Source: Chloroflexota bacterium
Lineage (GTDB): Bacteria > Chloroflexota > UBA6077 > SHYK01
Direction: 5' to 3'
Assembly: GCA_035652535.1 (NCBI GenBank)
Contig: DASRDP010000036.1
Span: 1 to 64,000 of the forward strand
Length of the DNA stretch: 64,000 bases
Positions 8,807-17,815 of the stretch are shown here, one piece after another. Each line of letters starts with the position of its first letter. Position 1 is the stretch's first letter. The notes beneath the pieces were generated by a model that did not search any database, was not told the DNA's origin, and saw only the letters and a program-made list of their open reading frames with translations. The position numbers and the translations under genes were made by a program.

Positions 8807-9748
8807 CTACAGGGTCGGCGGCTCCACCCGTATCGCGGGATTGTTGAAGTCCGTGACGGTGAAGTTGAGATGGATGGTCATCGAACCGGCGGAACCTGCA
8901 GACATCTCCGTGTCCGGCATGACCATCGTCATCGTCATTTCCATGGAATCCACATACTGCGTGGCCTTATTGACGCTCAAATTGAGATGCACGGTCATGC
9001 TGCTGAGATCGAACATGTCCATGCCCGTCATGTCTGTGCCCATCATGGACGCGGCGGACGAACCCTCGGCAATCGCCTGCGCCATGTCGACGTCAGTCGA
9101 AACCCGATAGGAGGCGCCCTCATCAGATACCGTCGGGTTGATCAAGAAGCGTGAGAGGTCCGTGTTGCCGGGGCGCGCCATCATTGTCGGGTTGACCGGC
9201 GCGCTCAAGTCAGAAGAGCTCATGGTTTCCCATGATCCATCGCCGGAGCGCGTCCAGAGCTGGGACCCCACCATGAGAATCTCGCCCGAGAATCCGAGCG
9301 CGCCCGAGCTGATGGTCATGTGCATGCGATCCGGAGCGACGAACTCGGCGGTGATGGGCATGTTCATCGAAAAGGACATGTCCGTTGCGTCCATCTGGAA
9401 ATCCATGGCCCCGCGCATTCGCATGCTGGTCACGCCGTTCATCGCGGCATTGCTCGCGTCGAGGAGCGCGCGCGCGTCGGGGAGCGCTGCGGTCGTTGGC
9501 GCCGAAATAGCCGTTGGCGTCGCGGCGGTCACCGCGGTGGGCGTCGCCGTGGCGGGCACGCTCGTTCCGCGCGGAGTCGCCGTGGCGGCGCCCGAGGTGG
9601 ACGGCTTCGTCGTGGGCACGGCGGCGGGCGTGGCAACGCTGGTCGCCGTCCGCTGAGACTGGGCGAACGCCGCGGGCGCGCCCGCAGCCTGAATGCCGAC
9701 CGCGGCTATGAGGAGGATCGCGAGCACGCAGGATCGGAGCTCGGACAT
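8807..9748 (-). CDS. Secreted Met-rich LppX/LolA-like protein
   Basis: A 313-residue exported protein. The signal peptide (LAILLIAAVGIQAAGAPAAFA) is followed by a Thr/Ala/Pro-rich low-complexity linker (about residues 30-90). The C-terminal domain begins ARALLDASNAAMNGVTSMRMRG, the pattern of LppX/LprG-type or DUF6612 lipid-carrier folds (alternating strands with GSQLWTRSGDGSWE). About 28 methionines occur after the start, often as alternating M-x-M runs, which is unusual. The start is the ATG at 9748, with GGAGAG upstream; the in-frame extension upstream is rejected. A cell-surface lipid- or metal-binding role is possible but unproven. Confidence 0.7.
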   Translation of the reverse strand: MSELRSCVLAILLIAAVGIQAAGAPAAFAQSQRTATSVATPAAVPTTKPSTSGAATATPRGTSVPATATPTAVTAATPTAISAPTTAALPDARALLDASNAAMNGVTSMRMRGAMDFQMDATDMSFSMNMPITAEFVAPDRMHMTISSGALGFSGEILMVGSQLWTRSGDGSWETMSSSDLSAPVNPTMMARPGNTDLSRFLINPTVSDEGASYRVSTDVDMAQAIAEGSSAASMMGTDMTGMDMFDLSSMTVHLNLSVNKATQYVDSMEMTMTMVMPDTEMSAGSAGSMTIHLNFTVTDFNNPAIRVEPPTL

Positions 9749-9788
9749 CAGGCTCTCCACATGTGCGATTTCGGGCAACGGCTGGGGA

Positions 9789-9794
9789 AGTATA
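9789..9794 (-). promoter_or_regulatory. TATACT -10 element upstream of the Met-rich protein gene
   Basis: Read on the minus strand the hexamer is TATACT, 40 bases upstream of the ATG at 9748. No good -35 is seen at 16-18 bases. The same hexamer recurs upstream of other genes in the window. Confidence 0.3.
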
Positions 9795-9833
9795 GCGATC
9801 TCACGACGCAAAAACCCGCGAGGTTGGAGACGG

Positions 9834-10502
9834 ATGGACCACGACGAGCTATTCGACCTCTGCGATCGAGATGGGCGGCGATTGGGGCAGACCAAGGTCC
9901 GACGCGACGTCCACCGCGACGGCGATTGGCATCGGTCCTTTCACTGCTGGGTGGTTGCAACCGGACCCCCGGTTCCGGGGATCGTTCTCCAGCGCCGCGC
10001 CGCGAACAAGGAGACCTGGCCGAGCCTGTGGGACGTCAGTGTCGCTGGGCACTACAGCGCGGGGGAGGGGATCGAGGGGGGCCTGCGCGAGGTCCGCGAG
10101 GAGCTCGGCCTGGACGCCGCTGCGAGTGACCTGATCCACGTCGGCTGGCGGCGCGAGGAGGTGGCATTCGACAACGGAATCATCGAACGGGAGGTGCAGG
10201 ACGTTTACGTTTTGCTGCGGTCTCTCTCGCTCACTGATGTGCGCCCGACAGCGCCGTGGGAGGTGAGTGGCGTCGCGATCGTCCCCGCCCCGACGCTTCG
10301 CATGCTGGCGCGCTCGGGCAGCGCAAGCGCCGTGGTGCCCGGTGGGCCGCTGGGCCCCGACGGAATCGTCCGGGTGGGCACGATGGAAATCCGCCACGAT
10401 ACGCTGGTGCCGAGGGCCGGCAACTATTACGGCAAGGCCACCCGGCTTTGCGAGGCGCTGGCTTCCGGCGCTGCGACCGTTCGACGACGCCGCTGGTGGT
10501 AG
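9834..10502 (+). CDS. Nudix hydrolase, isopentenyl-diphosphate-isomerase-like branch
   Basis: A 222-residue protein of the IDI-like Nudix subgroup, which hydrolyses nucleoside-diphosphate-linked or isoprenoid-like substrates. N-terminal DELFDLCDRDGRRLGQTKVRRDVHRDGDWHR is typical. The Nudix box is GHYSAGEGIEGG then LREVREELGL (about residues 66-87), with metal-binding glutamates in REVREE. The box is one residue shorter than the canonical G-x5-E-x7-REUXEE. ATG 9834 follows GGAGA. It stands alone between the divergent secreted-protein gene and ubiD. Confidence 0.85.
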   Translation: MDHDELFDLCDRDGRRLGQTKVRRDVHRDGDWHRSFHCWVVATGPPVPGIVLQRRAANKETWPSLWDVSVAGHYSAGEGIEGGLREVREELGLDAAASDLIHVGWRREEVAFDNGIIEREVQDVYVLLRSLSLTDVRPTAPWEVSGVAIVPAPTLRMLARSGSASAVVPGGPLGPDGIVRVGTMEIRHDTLVPRAGNYYGKATRLCEALASGAATVRRRRWW

Positions 10503-10528
10503 CCCTCGTGTCGGCGGACGAGAGTCGC

Positions 10529-10534
10529 TATGAT
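10529..10534 (+). promoter_or_regulatory. TATGAT -10 element upstream of ubiD-like gene
   Basis: TATGAT (5 of 6 to consensus) lies 30 bases before the ATG at 10564. No convincing -35 is present. Confidence 0.3.
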
Positions 10535-10563
10535 TGGCCAGCGAATCCTTCAAGGAGTGCGGC

Positions 10564-12015
10564 ATGCCAGGGATGATCTTCGACGACCTCCAGACATACA
10601 TCGACGCGGCGATGGAAGTGGACGAGTGGCGCGTCATCGAAGACGCAGACTGGAATGAGGAGATCGGAGCGCTAACGGAAGCGGTGGCCGAGCTGATTCC
10701 TGAGCCGCCGCTCCTCCTTTTCGATCGGATCAAGGGGTACCCGCCCGGCTATCGGGTCGTGAGCCTGCCGATGGCGTCCGCGAAGCGCGCCGCCCTCGCC
10801 ATGGGCCTCGACATCGACGGCAAGGGCATCGGGCAGCTCCGCGAGATGGCCGCCGAGAAAATGAAGAACGTGAAGCCGATTCCGCCAGTCTTCGTTCCCA
10901 CCGGGCCCGTGATGGAGAACATCCTCACTGGCGACGCGGTCGACATCTTTAAATTCCCGGTGCCGCGCTACCACGCGTCCGACGGCGGGCGCTACATCGG
11001 TACGGGCGACACCGTGATCAACAAGGATCCGGACAGCGAGTTCGTCAATGCTGGCACCTATCGCATCGAGGCTCACGAGAAGGACCTCCTCGGCCTCTGG
11101 ATGAGCCCTGGACAGCACGGGCGCCAGATCTGCCAGCGGTACTGGGATCGTGGCGAGGCCTGCCCCATCGTCGCTATCTTCGGTGGCGACCTGCTGACTT
11201 TCATGGTCTCTTCGCGTCCGCTCCCCTGGGGGCGGTCCGAGCTGGACCACGTGGGCGGGCTGCGCGGGCGCCCACTGGAGGTTGTGAAGGGCCCGATCAC
11301 CGGCCTTCCCATCCCCGCCCACGCGGAGATCGCGATCGAGGGAGAGGTGCCGCCCCCCTCGGTCGAGTCTCGCAACGAGGGTCCCTTCGGCGAATGGCCC
11401 GGCTACTACTCCGGCGGCTCGCTCGGAACCGGTGAGCCCCAGCCCGTGATTCGCATCAAGGCGATCTATCACCGAACGCACCCGGTCATCAACAACTCCG
11501 CGCCACTGTGGCCGGGCGCCCAGAAGTTCGGCCTGAACTACGGTCGAGCGAAGGACCGCTTGGAGGCCGCGGGCATTCAGGACGTGGTGGCCGTCGGCAG
11601 CCCCATGCCCTACATCGACGTCGTTTCCATCAAGCAGCGCTACGCCGGTCATGCCAAACAGGCTGCCCTCGCGATGACGTCGGGGATGCGCAACGGTCGG
11701 TGGGTCGTCGTCGTCGACGAGGACATCGATCCACACAACCTGAAGGAGGTGCTGTGGGCCATGACGACGCGATGCGACCCGGTCCGGGACATCGAGATCG
11801 TCGACGGGTGCTGGAGCACGCCGTTAGATCCGCTCGTCTCTTCCAATCCGGAGAAGCGTGCCTCTGGCGACCACACCAACAGCATCGCGATCTACTATGC
11901 GACGCGGCCGTTCCACCTGCGCGACGCGTTCCCGAAGGTGAGCCGAAGCCCGCGCGAGCTACGCGAGCAGGTCGTGGAGAAATACCGGTCGATCCTGCCG
12001 TTCCCTGCGTTGTAG
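10564..12015 (+). CDS. UbiD-family prenylated-FMN decarboxylase
   Basis: A 483-residue cytosolic decarboxylase of the UbiD/ferulate/phenolic-acid (de)carboxylase family, which uses prenylated FMN made by UbiX. Characteristic segments are VPRYHASDGGRYIGTGDTVI (about residue 140), NAGTYRIEAHEKDLLGLWMSPGQH, which normally binds the cofactor and metal, and GPFGEWPGYYSGG (about residue 275). ATG 10564 was chosen because AAGGAG lies seven bases upstream; a TTG at 10534 is in frame without one. No ubiX is present in the window. Position among Rieske and LigB genes suggests decarboxylation of an aromatic acid (inference). Confidence 0.92.
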   Translation: MPGMIFDDLQTYIDAAMEVDEWRVIEDADWNEEIGALTEAVAELIPEPPLLLFDRIKGYPPGYRVVSLPMASAKRAALAMGLDIDGKGIGQLREMAAEKMKNVKPIPPVFVPTGPVMENILTGDAVDIFKFPVPRYHASDGGRYIGTGDTVINKDPDSEFVNAGTYRIEAHEKDLLGLWMSPGQHGRQICQRYWDRGEACPIVAIFGGDLLTFMVSSRPLPWGRSELDHVGGLRGRPLEVVKGPITGLPIPAHAEIAIEGEVPPPSVESRNEGPFGEWPGYYSGGSLGTGEPQPVIRIKAIYHRTHPVINNSAPLWPGAQKFGLNYGRAKDRLEAAGIQDVVAVGSPMPYIDVVSIKQRYAGHAKQAALAMTSGMRNGRWVVVVDEDIDPHNLKEVLWAMTTRCDPVRDIEIVDGCWSTPLDPLVSSNPEKRASGDHTNSIAIYYATRPFHLRDAFPKVSRSPRELREQVVEKYRSILPFPAL

Positions 12016-12049
12016 CGTCGCGGGCGCCGGAGGTCCTGGCGGCGAGCGG

Positions 12050-12718
12050 CTACCAGCGCACGCCTTCGAACACCATCGCGTCGAGCGCGTCGAAGTAGCG
12101 CTTGCGGAGGGTCAGGCCGATGACTACGCCCCGCCGCACCAGGCGCTGGGCCTCCGCGGTCGTGGCGTACCGCACGAGCAGCGCCGCGGGCGCTGAGCCG
12201 TGCTCGTCCTCGTCCTCGACGATGTGACGATACGGCTGCTTGATCCACTCGGGTACCGCGTCGCTCTCGATTGCCCGCTTGATGAGGTGCGTGGCGACTG
12301 CCTCACCGGCGAGCTGGAAGGCGGCGAGGCGCTCGACCGTGGTCTCCAGGTTCCGCATCGTGTGGAACAAGGCGACCTGCTCAGGCGGCGGCCCGTACGT
12401 GAAGGGGTTGGTCCCCTTCGCTTTGATCCGGTCGATGAGCAGCCGAGCATGGCCAAGCTCCTCGTGGCACGCCTCGCCGAGCAGGTACTTCACGTCGAGC
12501 TCCGGTGTCGTGCCCAGCCATGCTCCGAACACCTCCGCGGCGCGAAGCTCGTTGAAGAGGCGACTCTGCATGACCAGCACGCGCTGCTCGTCGCCTGTAA
12601 GAGGCACGTAGCTGTAGCTGGGCAGCTTGGCGTCCAGCTCGTTGCAGAAGGCGCGAACCACGGCGAGCTGACCCGCCACGAACGTGCGTGCGTCCATCTC
12701 AGCGTCCCCTGCGCTCAT
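12050..12718 (-). CDS. Ferritin-like di-iron protein
   Basis: A four-helix-bundle protein of up to 222 residues with repeated carboxylate/His motifs of a di-iron site: NELRAAEVF, EACHEELGHARLL, FQLAGEAVATHL and IVEDEDEHGS. This matches ferritin-like oxygenase/oxidase families such as the PaaA/PaaC type. The ATG at 12697 has AGGGGA seven bases upstream and may be the true start rather than 12718. It converges with ubiD and lies 30 bases downstream of ligB on the same strand, so it may be co-transcribed with it. Its substrate is unknown. Confidence 0.75.
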   Translation of the reverse strand: MSAGDAEMDARTFVAGQLAVVRAFCNELDAKLPSYSYVPLTGDEQRVLVMQSRLFNELRAAEVFGAWLGTTPELDVKYLLGEACHEELGHARLLIDRIKAKGTNPFTYGPPPEQVALFHTMRNLETTVERLAAFQLAGEAVATHLIKRAIESDAVPEWIKQPYRHIVEDEDEHGSAPAALLVRYATTAEAQRLVRRGVVIGLTLRKRYFDALDAMVFEGVRW

Positions 12719-12748
12719 CCGACGCAGCGTGTCCCCGCGCCGCGCGCG

Positions 12749-13771
12749 TCACGGATTGAAAATGGCGACACATTTCTCCGAATTGAAGATGTAGCACTCG
12801 GCAAACGCCAGCACATCGGCACTTCGCCCCTCCATCGCCCCCGCGAGGCAGACCCAGTTGAGAATTTCATGCTGGCCGGCATCGCGGATCTCCTCGGGAG
12901 TGAGGTCGCGCCACTTCCAGAACCGGCCGGACGTGAGCTCGTCGAGGCGGCGGTGGTCGGCCTCGACGTCCGGCCAGAGGAAGTGATTCTTGCCGGTTAG
13001 CGAGGCGTGGGACCAACTCGACGTGCCGATGATCACCGCCCGCCACGGGCTGTCCTGGATGATGCGCCCCACCGCCTTGCCGAGATCGTAGCACCGCCAG
13101 GCCATCGGCGCCGGTGGCGGCGGCTCCTTCTTGTCCTCGATGAGCCGTCCGCGCACTGGCTCCGCCCCGTATCCCGGGATGCGCATATCGGCTCCATAAC
13201 AGTTGATCGAGATGGGCACGAGCGGGTGAGGGAACCCACGCTTGTCCATATCGAGGTACTGCACCGTCGTCGTGAACGCGTGTCCATAGTCCTGGCGATT
13301 GCTCAGCTTCCACGAGCAGGCGACGTCGAACCCCTGGCGGATCAGCTCGCGGGTGATGTGATTCCCCGCATCCCGGTGGCCCAGCAGGGTGATCGGCGCG
13401 CCTCCCCGCGCCCCCCCGCACTCAACGCGATCGATGGCAAAGACCGCGAATGGAGGGAGCACGTCCTCGCGAAACACCTCGTACTGATCGTCCCCGAACA
13501 TGACGACGAAATCGGGGCGGAAAGCGTCGATCGCCTCTCGCGCCTTCCGGTACGCGGGCTGGAGCTTGGCCTGATACGCCCGGGCGAATGCCATCCCCTC
13601 GTCATCCGCCCACTCTTCGCGCATCTTGGCGGGCCAATTCGCCGGATCCTTCATGTGAGCGGGCGTGAGCTCGCTCTTGAGATTCAGCTTCAGATAGATG
13701 TCGGTGAGCACTTCCGGGGGCCCGACGATCCCCGGCCCATGGCTGCATCCAATCCCGAGAATCTCGCCCAT
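12749..13771 (-). CDS. LigB-type extradiol dioxygenase subunit
   Basis: A 340-residue class III extradiol dioxygenase catalytic subunit (protocatechuate 4,5-/homoprotocatechuate-type, LigB superfamily), which opens catecholic rings using Fe(II). The N-terminal CSHGP (His11 region) and DFVVMFGDDQYE supply the expected metal and substrate groups. Later elements are ITLLGHRDAGNHITRELIRQGFDVA, GFPHPLVPISINCY and VIIGTSSWSHASL. The ATG at 13771 is preceded by AAGGAG. It is divergent from the Rieske gene at 13884 with 112 bases between, so the two may share regulation. LigA-type partner not seen. Confidence 0.88.
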   Translation of the reverse strand: MGEILGIGCSHGPGIVGPPEVLTDIYLKLNLKSELTPAHMKDPANWPAKMREEWADDEGMAFARAYQAKLQPAYRKAREAIDAFRPDFVVMFGDDQYEVFREDVLPPFAVFAIDRVECGGARGGAPITLLGHRDAGNHITRELIRQGFDVACSWKLSNRQDYGHAFTTTVQYLDMDKRGFPHPLVPISINCYGADMRIPGYGAEPVRGRLIEDKKEPPPPAPMAWRCYDLGKAVGRIIQDSPWRAVIIGTSSWSHASLTGKNHFLWPDVEADHRRLDELTSGRFWKWRDLTPEEIRDAGQHEILNWVCLAGAMEGRSADVLAFAECYIFNSEKCVAIFNP

Positions 13772-13801
13772 GGCGCTAACTCCTTCCTGCCGATTGCCGG
13801 C

Positions 13802-13840
13802 ATTCTACGCATGATGCGCGGCATCGACGCAAGGTATGAT
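13802..13840. promoter_or_regulatory. Divergent promoter region of ligB-like and Rieske genes
   Basis: On the minus strand TAGAAT (13807-13802) could serve ligB; TTGCGT lies 19 bases upstream of it. On the plus strand TATGAT (13835-13840) could serve the Rieske gene at 13884. Spacings to the starts are about 30 and 43 bases. The -35 boxes are weak. Confidence 0.35.
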
Positions 13841-13883
13841 GGCGGCGAACTGAGGCGTGAGCTTTGCATCGGAAGGACGAGTC

Positions 13884-15227
13884 ATGCTGACGAAGGAACA
13901 GAACAAGCGATTCACCGAGGTGGGCCGCGGCACGCCGATGGGCGAGCTGCTTCGCCGCTACTGGCTGCCATTCGCCACGGTCAAGCAGCTCCACGATCAC
14001 CCCACGCGCGCCGTCACGCTGCTGGGGGAGCACCTGGTCGCCTTTCGCGATCGAAGCGGTCGCTACGGATTGATCCAGGAATTCTGCCCGCACCGGAACG
14101 TGAACCTCCTGTGGGGAATTCCCGAGGCGGAGGGGCTGCGCTGTCCCTATCATGGGTGGCTCTTCGACAACGAGGGTCGCTGCCTCGAGCAGCCGGCCGA
14201 ATCGCCGGACAGCACCTTCAAGGACCGGATCGAGGTCCAGACCTATCCCGTCGAGGAGCTGGGCGGAATGCTCTGGGCCTGGCTGGGACCGGAGCCGCGC
14301 CCGCTGGTTCCCCGATGGGAGTCGTTCGTGCAGGATGGCGTGCGGGACATCGGCTGGGCGGTGCTGCCCTGCAACTGGCTCCAGATCATGGAGAACAGTC
14401 TCGACCCCGTGCATACGGAGTGGCTCCACCGATACTTCACGAACTACGTGTTGGAACGCCTGAACGCGGAAGATCCTACAGCGCGATCGTTCTGGCGGTC
14501 GCACGCCGACGTGCGGCGCCATAAGAAGATCGGGTTCGACATCTTCGAGCACGGCATCGTGAAGCGCCGCGTGCTGGAGGGAACGGACGAAAATGACGCG
14601 CTGTGGCGAATCGGCCACTGCGTCGTTTTCCCCTTCATGCTCCAGCAACAGCAGATCCGTATTCCGATGGACGATACCCACACGTTGTATTGGTGGTACA
14701 ACGTGCACCGCCGCGAGCCCGGCGATCCGGACCAGCGGCCCGAGGAGATCCCGCTGTACCAGGTGCCCCTGCCTGGCGTCGACGCTGAGGGCCTGCCGGT
14801 CTGGGAGCTGGCGGACAACAACAGCGGCCAGGACAACTTCGCCTGGGCCAGCCAGGGGGCCATCACGCCGCGCTGGACCGAGCATCTCGGCGAGTCCGAT
14901 AAGGGGATCATCCTCTACCGTCGCCTCCTGCGCGAACAAATGAAGCTGGTCGCGGATGGGAAGGACCCCATGAACACGTTCCGCGACCCGGCGACGAACG
15001 TCTCCATCCACGTGCCCACCGAGACCGATGACCCCACCTTCGTCGGACTGACTGGCGCGCGGAACGGAAAGCTCATTGCTCAGGGCGCGATCAGCACAGG
15101 GTCGGCCGGGAAGTACAGCCCCATCAATCAAGAGCGGGCGCGACGCAAAGGGTTCGCCGTGCCCGAAGGTACCCGGGACGCCGCGAGCCGGGTCGTCTCC
15201 TTCGGGCAGATCCACCCACGCGATTGA
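13884..15227 (+). CDS. Rieske non-heme iron oxygenase, alpha subunit
   Basis: A 447-residue oxygenase, the closest relative in this window of the 2076-3365 gene. The Rieske cluster motif is CPHRNVN plus CPYHGW (about residues 73-97). The catalytic iron site is NSLDPVHTEWLHRYF (about 172-186). The ATG at 13884 is preceded by GGAAGGA; a GTG at 13857 is less likely. Its stop TGA overlaps the putative TTG start of the next binding-protein gene, which links oxygenation with uptake. It is probably a monooxygenase or dioxygenase for an aromatic compound. Reductase components are not adjacent. Confidence 0.92.
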   Translation: MLTKEQNKRFTEVGRGTPMGELLRRYWLPFATVKQLHDHPTRAVTLLGEHLVAFRDRSGRYGLIQEFCPHRNVNLLWGIPEAEGLRCPYHGWLFDNEGRCLEQPAESPDSTFKDRIEVQTYPVEELGGMLWAWLGPEPRPLVPRWESFVQDGVRDIGWAVLPCNWLQIMENSLDPVHTEWLHRYFTNYVLERLNAEDPTARSFWRSHADVRRHKKIGFDIFEHGIVKRRVLEGTDENDALWRIGHCVVFPFMLQQQQIRIPMDDTHTLYWWYNVHRREPGDPDQRPEEIPLYQVPLPGVDAEGLPVWELADNNSGQDNFAWASQGAITPRWTEHLGESDKGIILYRRLLREQMKLVADGKDPMNTFRDPATNVSIHVPTETDDPTFVGLTGARNGKLIAQGAISTGSAGKYSPINQERARRKGFAVPEGTRDAASRVVSFGQIHPRD

Positions 15228-17026
15228 AGCAGTCCGATCCGCCCGCGGGGGAATCGCGCCGCGCGCAGCGGCGGTTCGGTTTGGCGGGCCGCCGAGGAGA
15301 GCGGAGGGCCACGACGAGCGTCGCGCTCATCAGCGCGGTCCTGATGGTGTCCGCGTGCGCCAGCGTCCCGCAACGTCCATCGGTGGTCGGTTCCGATGGC
15401 GCTGCGGCTGGGCCTGCGCCGGGCCGGGCGCATACCGTGGTCTTTCTGACCCACGTCGAGCCGAACACGCTGTCACAGCATCGCGCGTTCACCGGCACGG
15501 GTGCGACCGCGGCCGACGCCATCAGCCTGTTCAACGCGGCCCTCTTCCTCGACGATTCGGCGGGCGTGGCCCATCCGGCCCTCGCCGCCCGGGCCCCCAC
15601 GCTCGGCGACGACTCGTGGGTCGTCAACGCCGACGGGACGATGGACACGACCTACGCGCTGCGCCCCGGCCTGGTCTGGCACGACGGCGCGTCATTCACC
15701 GCGCGGGACATGGTTCTCTCTTGGCAGGTCGCCCGCAATCCGGATTTCGGGGTGGCGAATCTCCTCCCCACGAAGCTGATGCGCGAGGTCGAGGCGCTCG
15801 ACGACCAGACGGTCCGCGTTCATTGGAGCGAAACGTACCCCCAGGCGGACGCCCTCAAAGGGCGTGACTGGGCCCCGCTGCCGGACCACCTGCTCGGGCA
15901 GGCGTTCGCGAGCCAGTCCAGCCAGGCGTTCGCCGCCAATGCATACTGGACGCAAGCCTACGTGGGGCTGGGGCCATTTCGCCTCGATCGGTGGGATCCG
16001 GGCTCGGCCCTCGACGGAAGCGCCTTCGACGGCTACGCTCTCGGGCGGCCCAAGATCCAGCGGATCCAGGTTCGGTTCGCGCCGGATCCCAACACGGCGC
16101 TCGCCAGTCTCCTGAGCGGCGACGCGGACATGGCAATCGACTTCGCTCTCGGCTTCGATCAGGGGGAGCTGCTGCGCAAGCGTTGGGCGGCAACCAGCGG
16201 CGGCCGGATCTTGCTCGATCCGGCCAAGCTCCGCTATCTGCAGATCCAGCTGCGGCCGGCCTACGCCAACCCACCGCAGCTCCTCGACCTGCGCGTGCGA
16301 CAAGCGCTCACGCACGCCCTTGACCGGCAGTCCCTCATCGACGCGCTCCTGGATGGCCAGGGCCAGCCCGCGGAAGCCATGGCCCCGCCGCTGACAGACT
16401 ACGCCGCGGAAGTCGATCGGGCGATCACCAGGTACCCGTACGACGTCTCCCGCGCGGATCAATTGCTCCGTGACGCCGGACTCATACGGGCGAGCACAGG
16501 GCCGTACGTGACGGCGACCGGGGCCACCTTTGCCCTCGAGCTGCAGGCGGCAGCGGGCGGCCAAGAGCAGCAGGAGCACGCGATCGTTTCCGACTCCTGG
16601 CGGCGCGCCGGCATCGACGTCCAGTCACACATGCTTTCCACAACCGAAGAGGCCGATCGCCAGGCGCGGTCAACATTCCCGGCCGTCGGCAGTGCCAATA
16701 CAGGGCTTGAGGAACAGACGCTGTTCCTCAAGCTCTTTGGGCCCAACATCGCGACGGCGGACCGACAATGGGCAGGGAGCAATCGCGGCGGTTGGTCGAA
16801 CCCGGTGTACGATCGGTTCTACGAGCGGATGACCAGCAGCCTCGACCGGTCGGAGCGCGTCGACGCGATCGTCCAGGCGGCACGGATCGTGAGCGAGGAA
16901 GTGCCGGTGATCCCCATGTACAACAACTTCGTGGTGGAAGCGCATACTGCGGCGCTCCACGGTCCCCAGGCGTACGCACCGGGTGGATCCGCCACGTGGG
17001 ACGTTCAGAACTGGGAGTACCGCTGA
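15224..17026 (+). CDS. Orphan family-5 solute-binding lipoprotein
   Basis: A peptide/solute-binding lipoprotein of up to 600 residues. The hydrophobic signal VALISAVLMVSAC ends in a lipobox (Cys45 if translation starts at the TTG overlapping the upstream stop; a TTG at 15281 would give a more normal signal peptide). Family signs include LRPGLVWHDGASFTARDMVLSWQVA and DLRVRQALTHALDRQSL. Near the C-terminus GSNRGGWSNPVYDRFYERM matches the paralogues at 17816 and 46066. No permease or ATPase is adjacent. Coupling to the Rieske gene suggests capture of its substrate, which is inference. Confidence 0.88.
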   Translation: MKQSDPPAGESRRAQRRFGLAGRRGERRATTSVALISAVLMVSACASVPQRPSVVGSDGAAAGPAPGRAHTVVFLTHVEPNTLSQHRAFTGTGATAADAISLFNAALFLDDSAGVAHPALAARAPTLGDDSWVVNADGTMDTTYALRPGLVWHDGASFTARDMVLSWQVARNPDFGVANLLPTKLMREVEALDDQTVRVHWSETYPQADALKGRDWAPLPDHLLGQAFASQSSQAFAANAYWTQAYVGLGPFRLDRWDPGSALDGSAFDGYALGRPKIQRIQVRFAPDPNTALASLLSGDADMAIDFALGFDQGELLRKRWAATSGGRILLDPAKLRYLQIQLRPAYANPPQLLDLRVRQALTHALDRQSLIDALLDGQGQPAEAMAPPLTDYAAEVDRAITRYPYDVSRADQLLRDAGLIRASTGPYVTATGATFALELQAAAGGQEQQEHAIVSDSWRRAGIDVQSHMLSTTEEADRQARSTFPAVGSANTGLEEQTLFLKLFGPNIATADRQWAGSNRGGWSNPVYDRFYERMTSSLDRSERVDAIVQAARIVSEEVPVIPMYNNFVVEAHTAALHGPQAYAPGGSATWDVQNWEYR

Positions 17027-17187
17027 GCGCGCTCCCTCACCCCCGGAGGTAGGCGCCGCCCCCTCCCCTCGTCGCCGCAGCGAACCACCCCGCCGCGCGG
17101 CCCACACCTGCCTGCGACCTACCTACGATCATCACGGGCGCGCTGGGCGTAGCGCCGTGTTTCACCATCCGATTCGGGGGAATTCGC

Positions 17188-17703
17188 GTGAGGATCGCGG
17201 CCGGACGGGCGCATCGCATCGACGGGCGGAGTCTCTTCGTCACGCGGCCACTGCAGTCGCTGGTTGAAACGATCATCATTCTCCCCGTGATCGCGGTGGT
17301 GCTCATCGGCACGATGGAGGCTGGACGCCTGCTCTACGCCGCGATCGCCGTCCAGGAGGCGGCCCAGGCGGGCGCCCTCGCTGCTGCACAGGTTGCCATG
17401 TCCGGCGAGGGCTGCGCCGGCTGTCGGATGCGCGAGGTGTGCGACACGATTGTCAGATCGGCGATCATGCCGAACGGCAAGCGGCTCGCCATCGATCGCG
17501 ACCGCGACATCTGGTTCACGACACAGTCGCCCGGCATTCGGAAGAGCGCCACGTGCGCCACTCCTGTCACGCTCGACAGCTGGACCCCGGGCGCCCCCCT
17601 CACCATCACGGTTACGCATCGCTATGCGTTCATCACCCCGTTGCCGACTCGCCTGAAGACCGTCGACCTGCGGGCGACCATGACGGGTGGCAAGGCGTGG
17701 TAG
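17188..17703 (+). CDS. TadE-like pilus/secretion protein
   Basis: A 171-residue protein with a single N-terminal transmembrane helix in the TadE arrangement: SLVETIIILPVIAVVLIGTMEAGRL, then YAAIAVQEAAQAGALAAAQ, with the glutamate before the hydrophobic stretch that prepilin-like proteins share. Two Cys pairs follow (CAGC at about 75, later single Cys), suggesting an extracytoplasmic disulfide. The GTG at 17188 follows a G-rich stretch. No other tad genes are nearby, so this is an isolated member. Confidence 0.7.
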   Translation: MRIAAGRAHRIDGRSLFVTRPLQSLVETIIILPVIAVVLIGTMEAGRLLYAAIAVQEAAQAGALAAAQVAMSGEGCAGCRMREVCDTIVRSAIMPNGKRLAIDRDRDIWFTTQSPGIRKSATCATPVTLDSWTPGAPLTITVTHRYAFITPLPTRLKTVDLRATMTGGKAW

Positions 17704-17769
17704 ATTTCTGGGCGCGCAACGCTCCCGCTCGGGGTGTATAGGATCTGTCGGTCCCCGCACAAGGCCCGA

Positions 17770-17798
17770 TTGACCCTCACGGCGCGTGGCAGTATTTT
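17770..17798 (+). promoter_or_regulatory. Promoter for the 17816 binding-protein gene
   Basis: TTGACC (17770-17775), a 17-base spacer and TATTTT (17793-17798). The start would be near 17805, giving a leader of about 11 bases that just holds the AGGA ribosome-binding site. Confidence 0.5.
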
Positions 17799-17815
17799 GA
17801 GAACACGGAGCAGGA

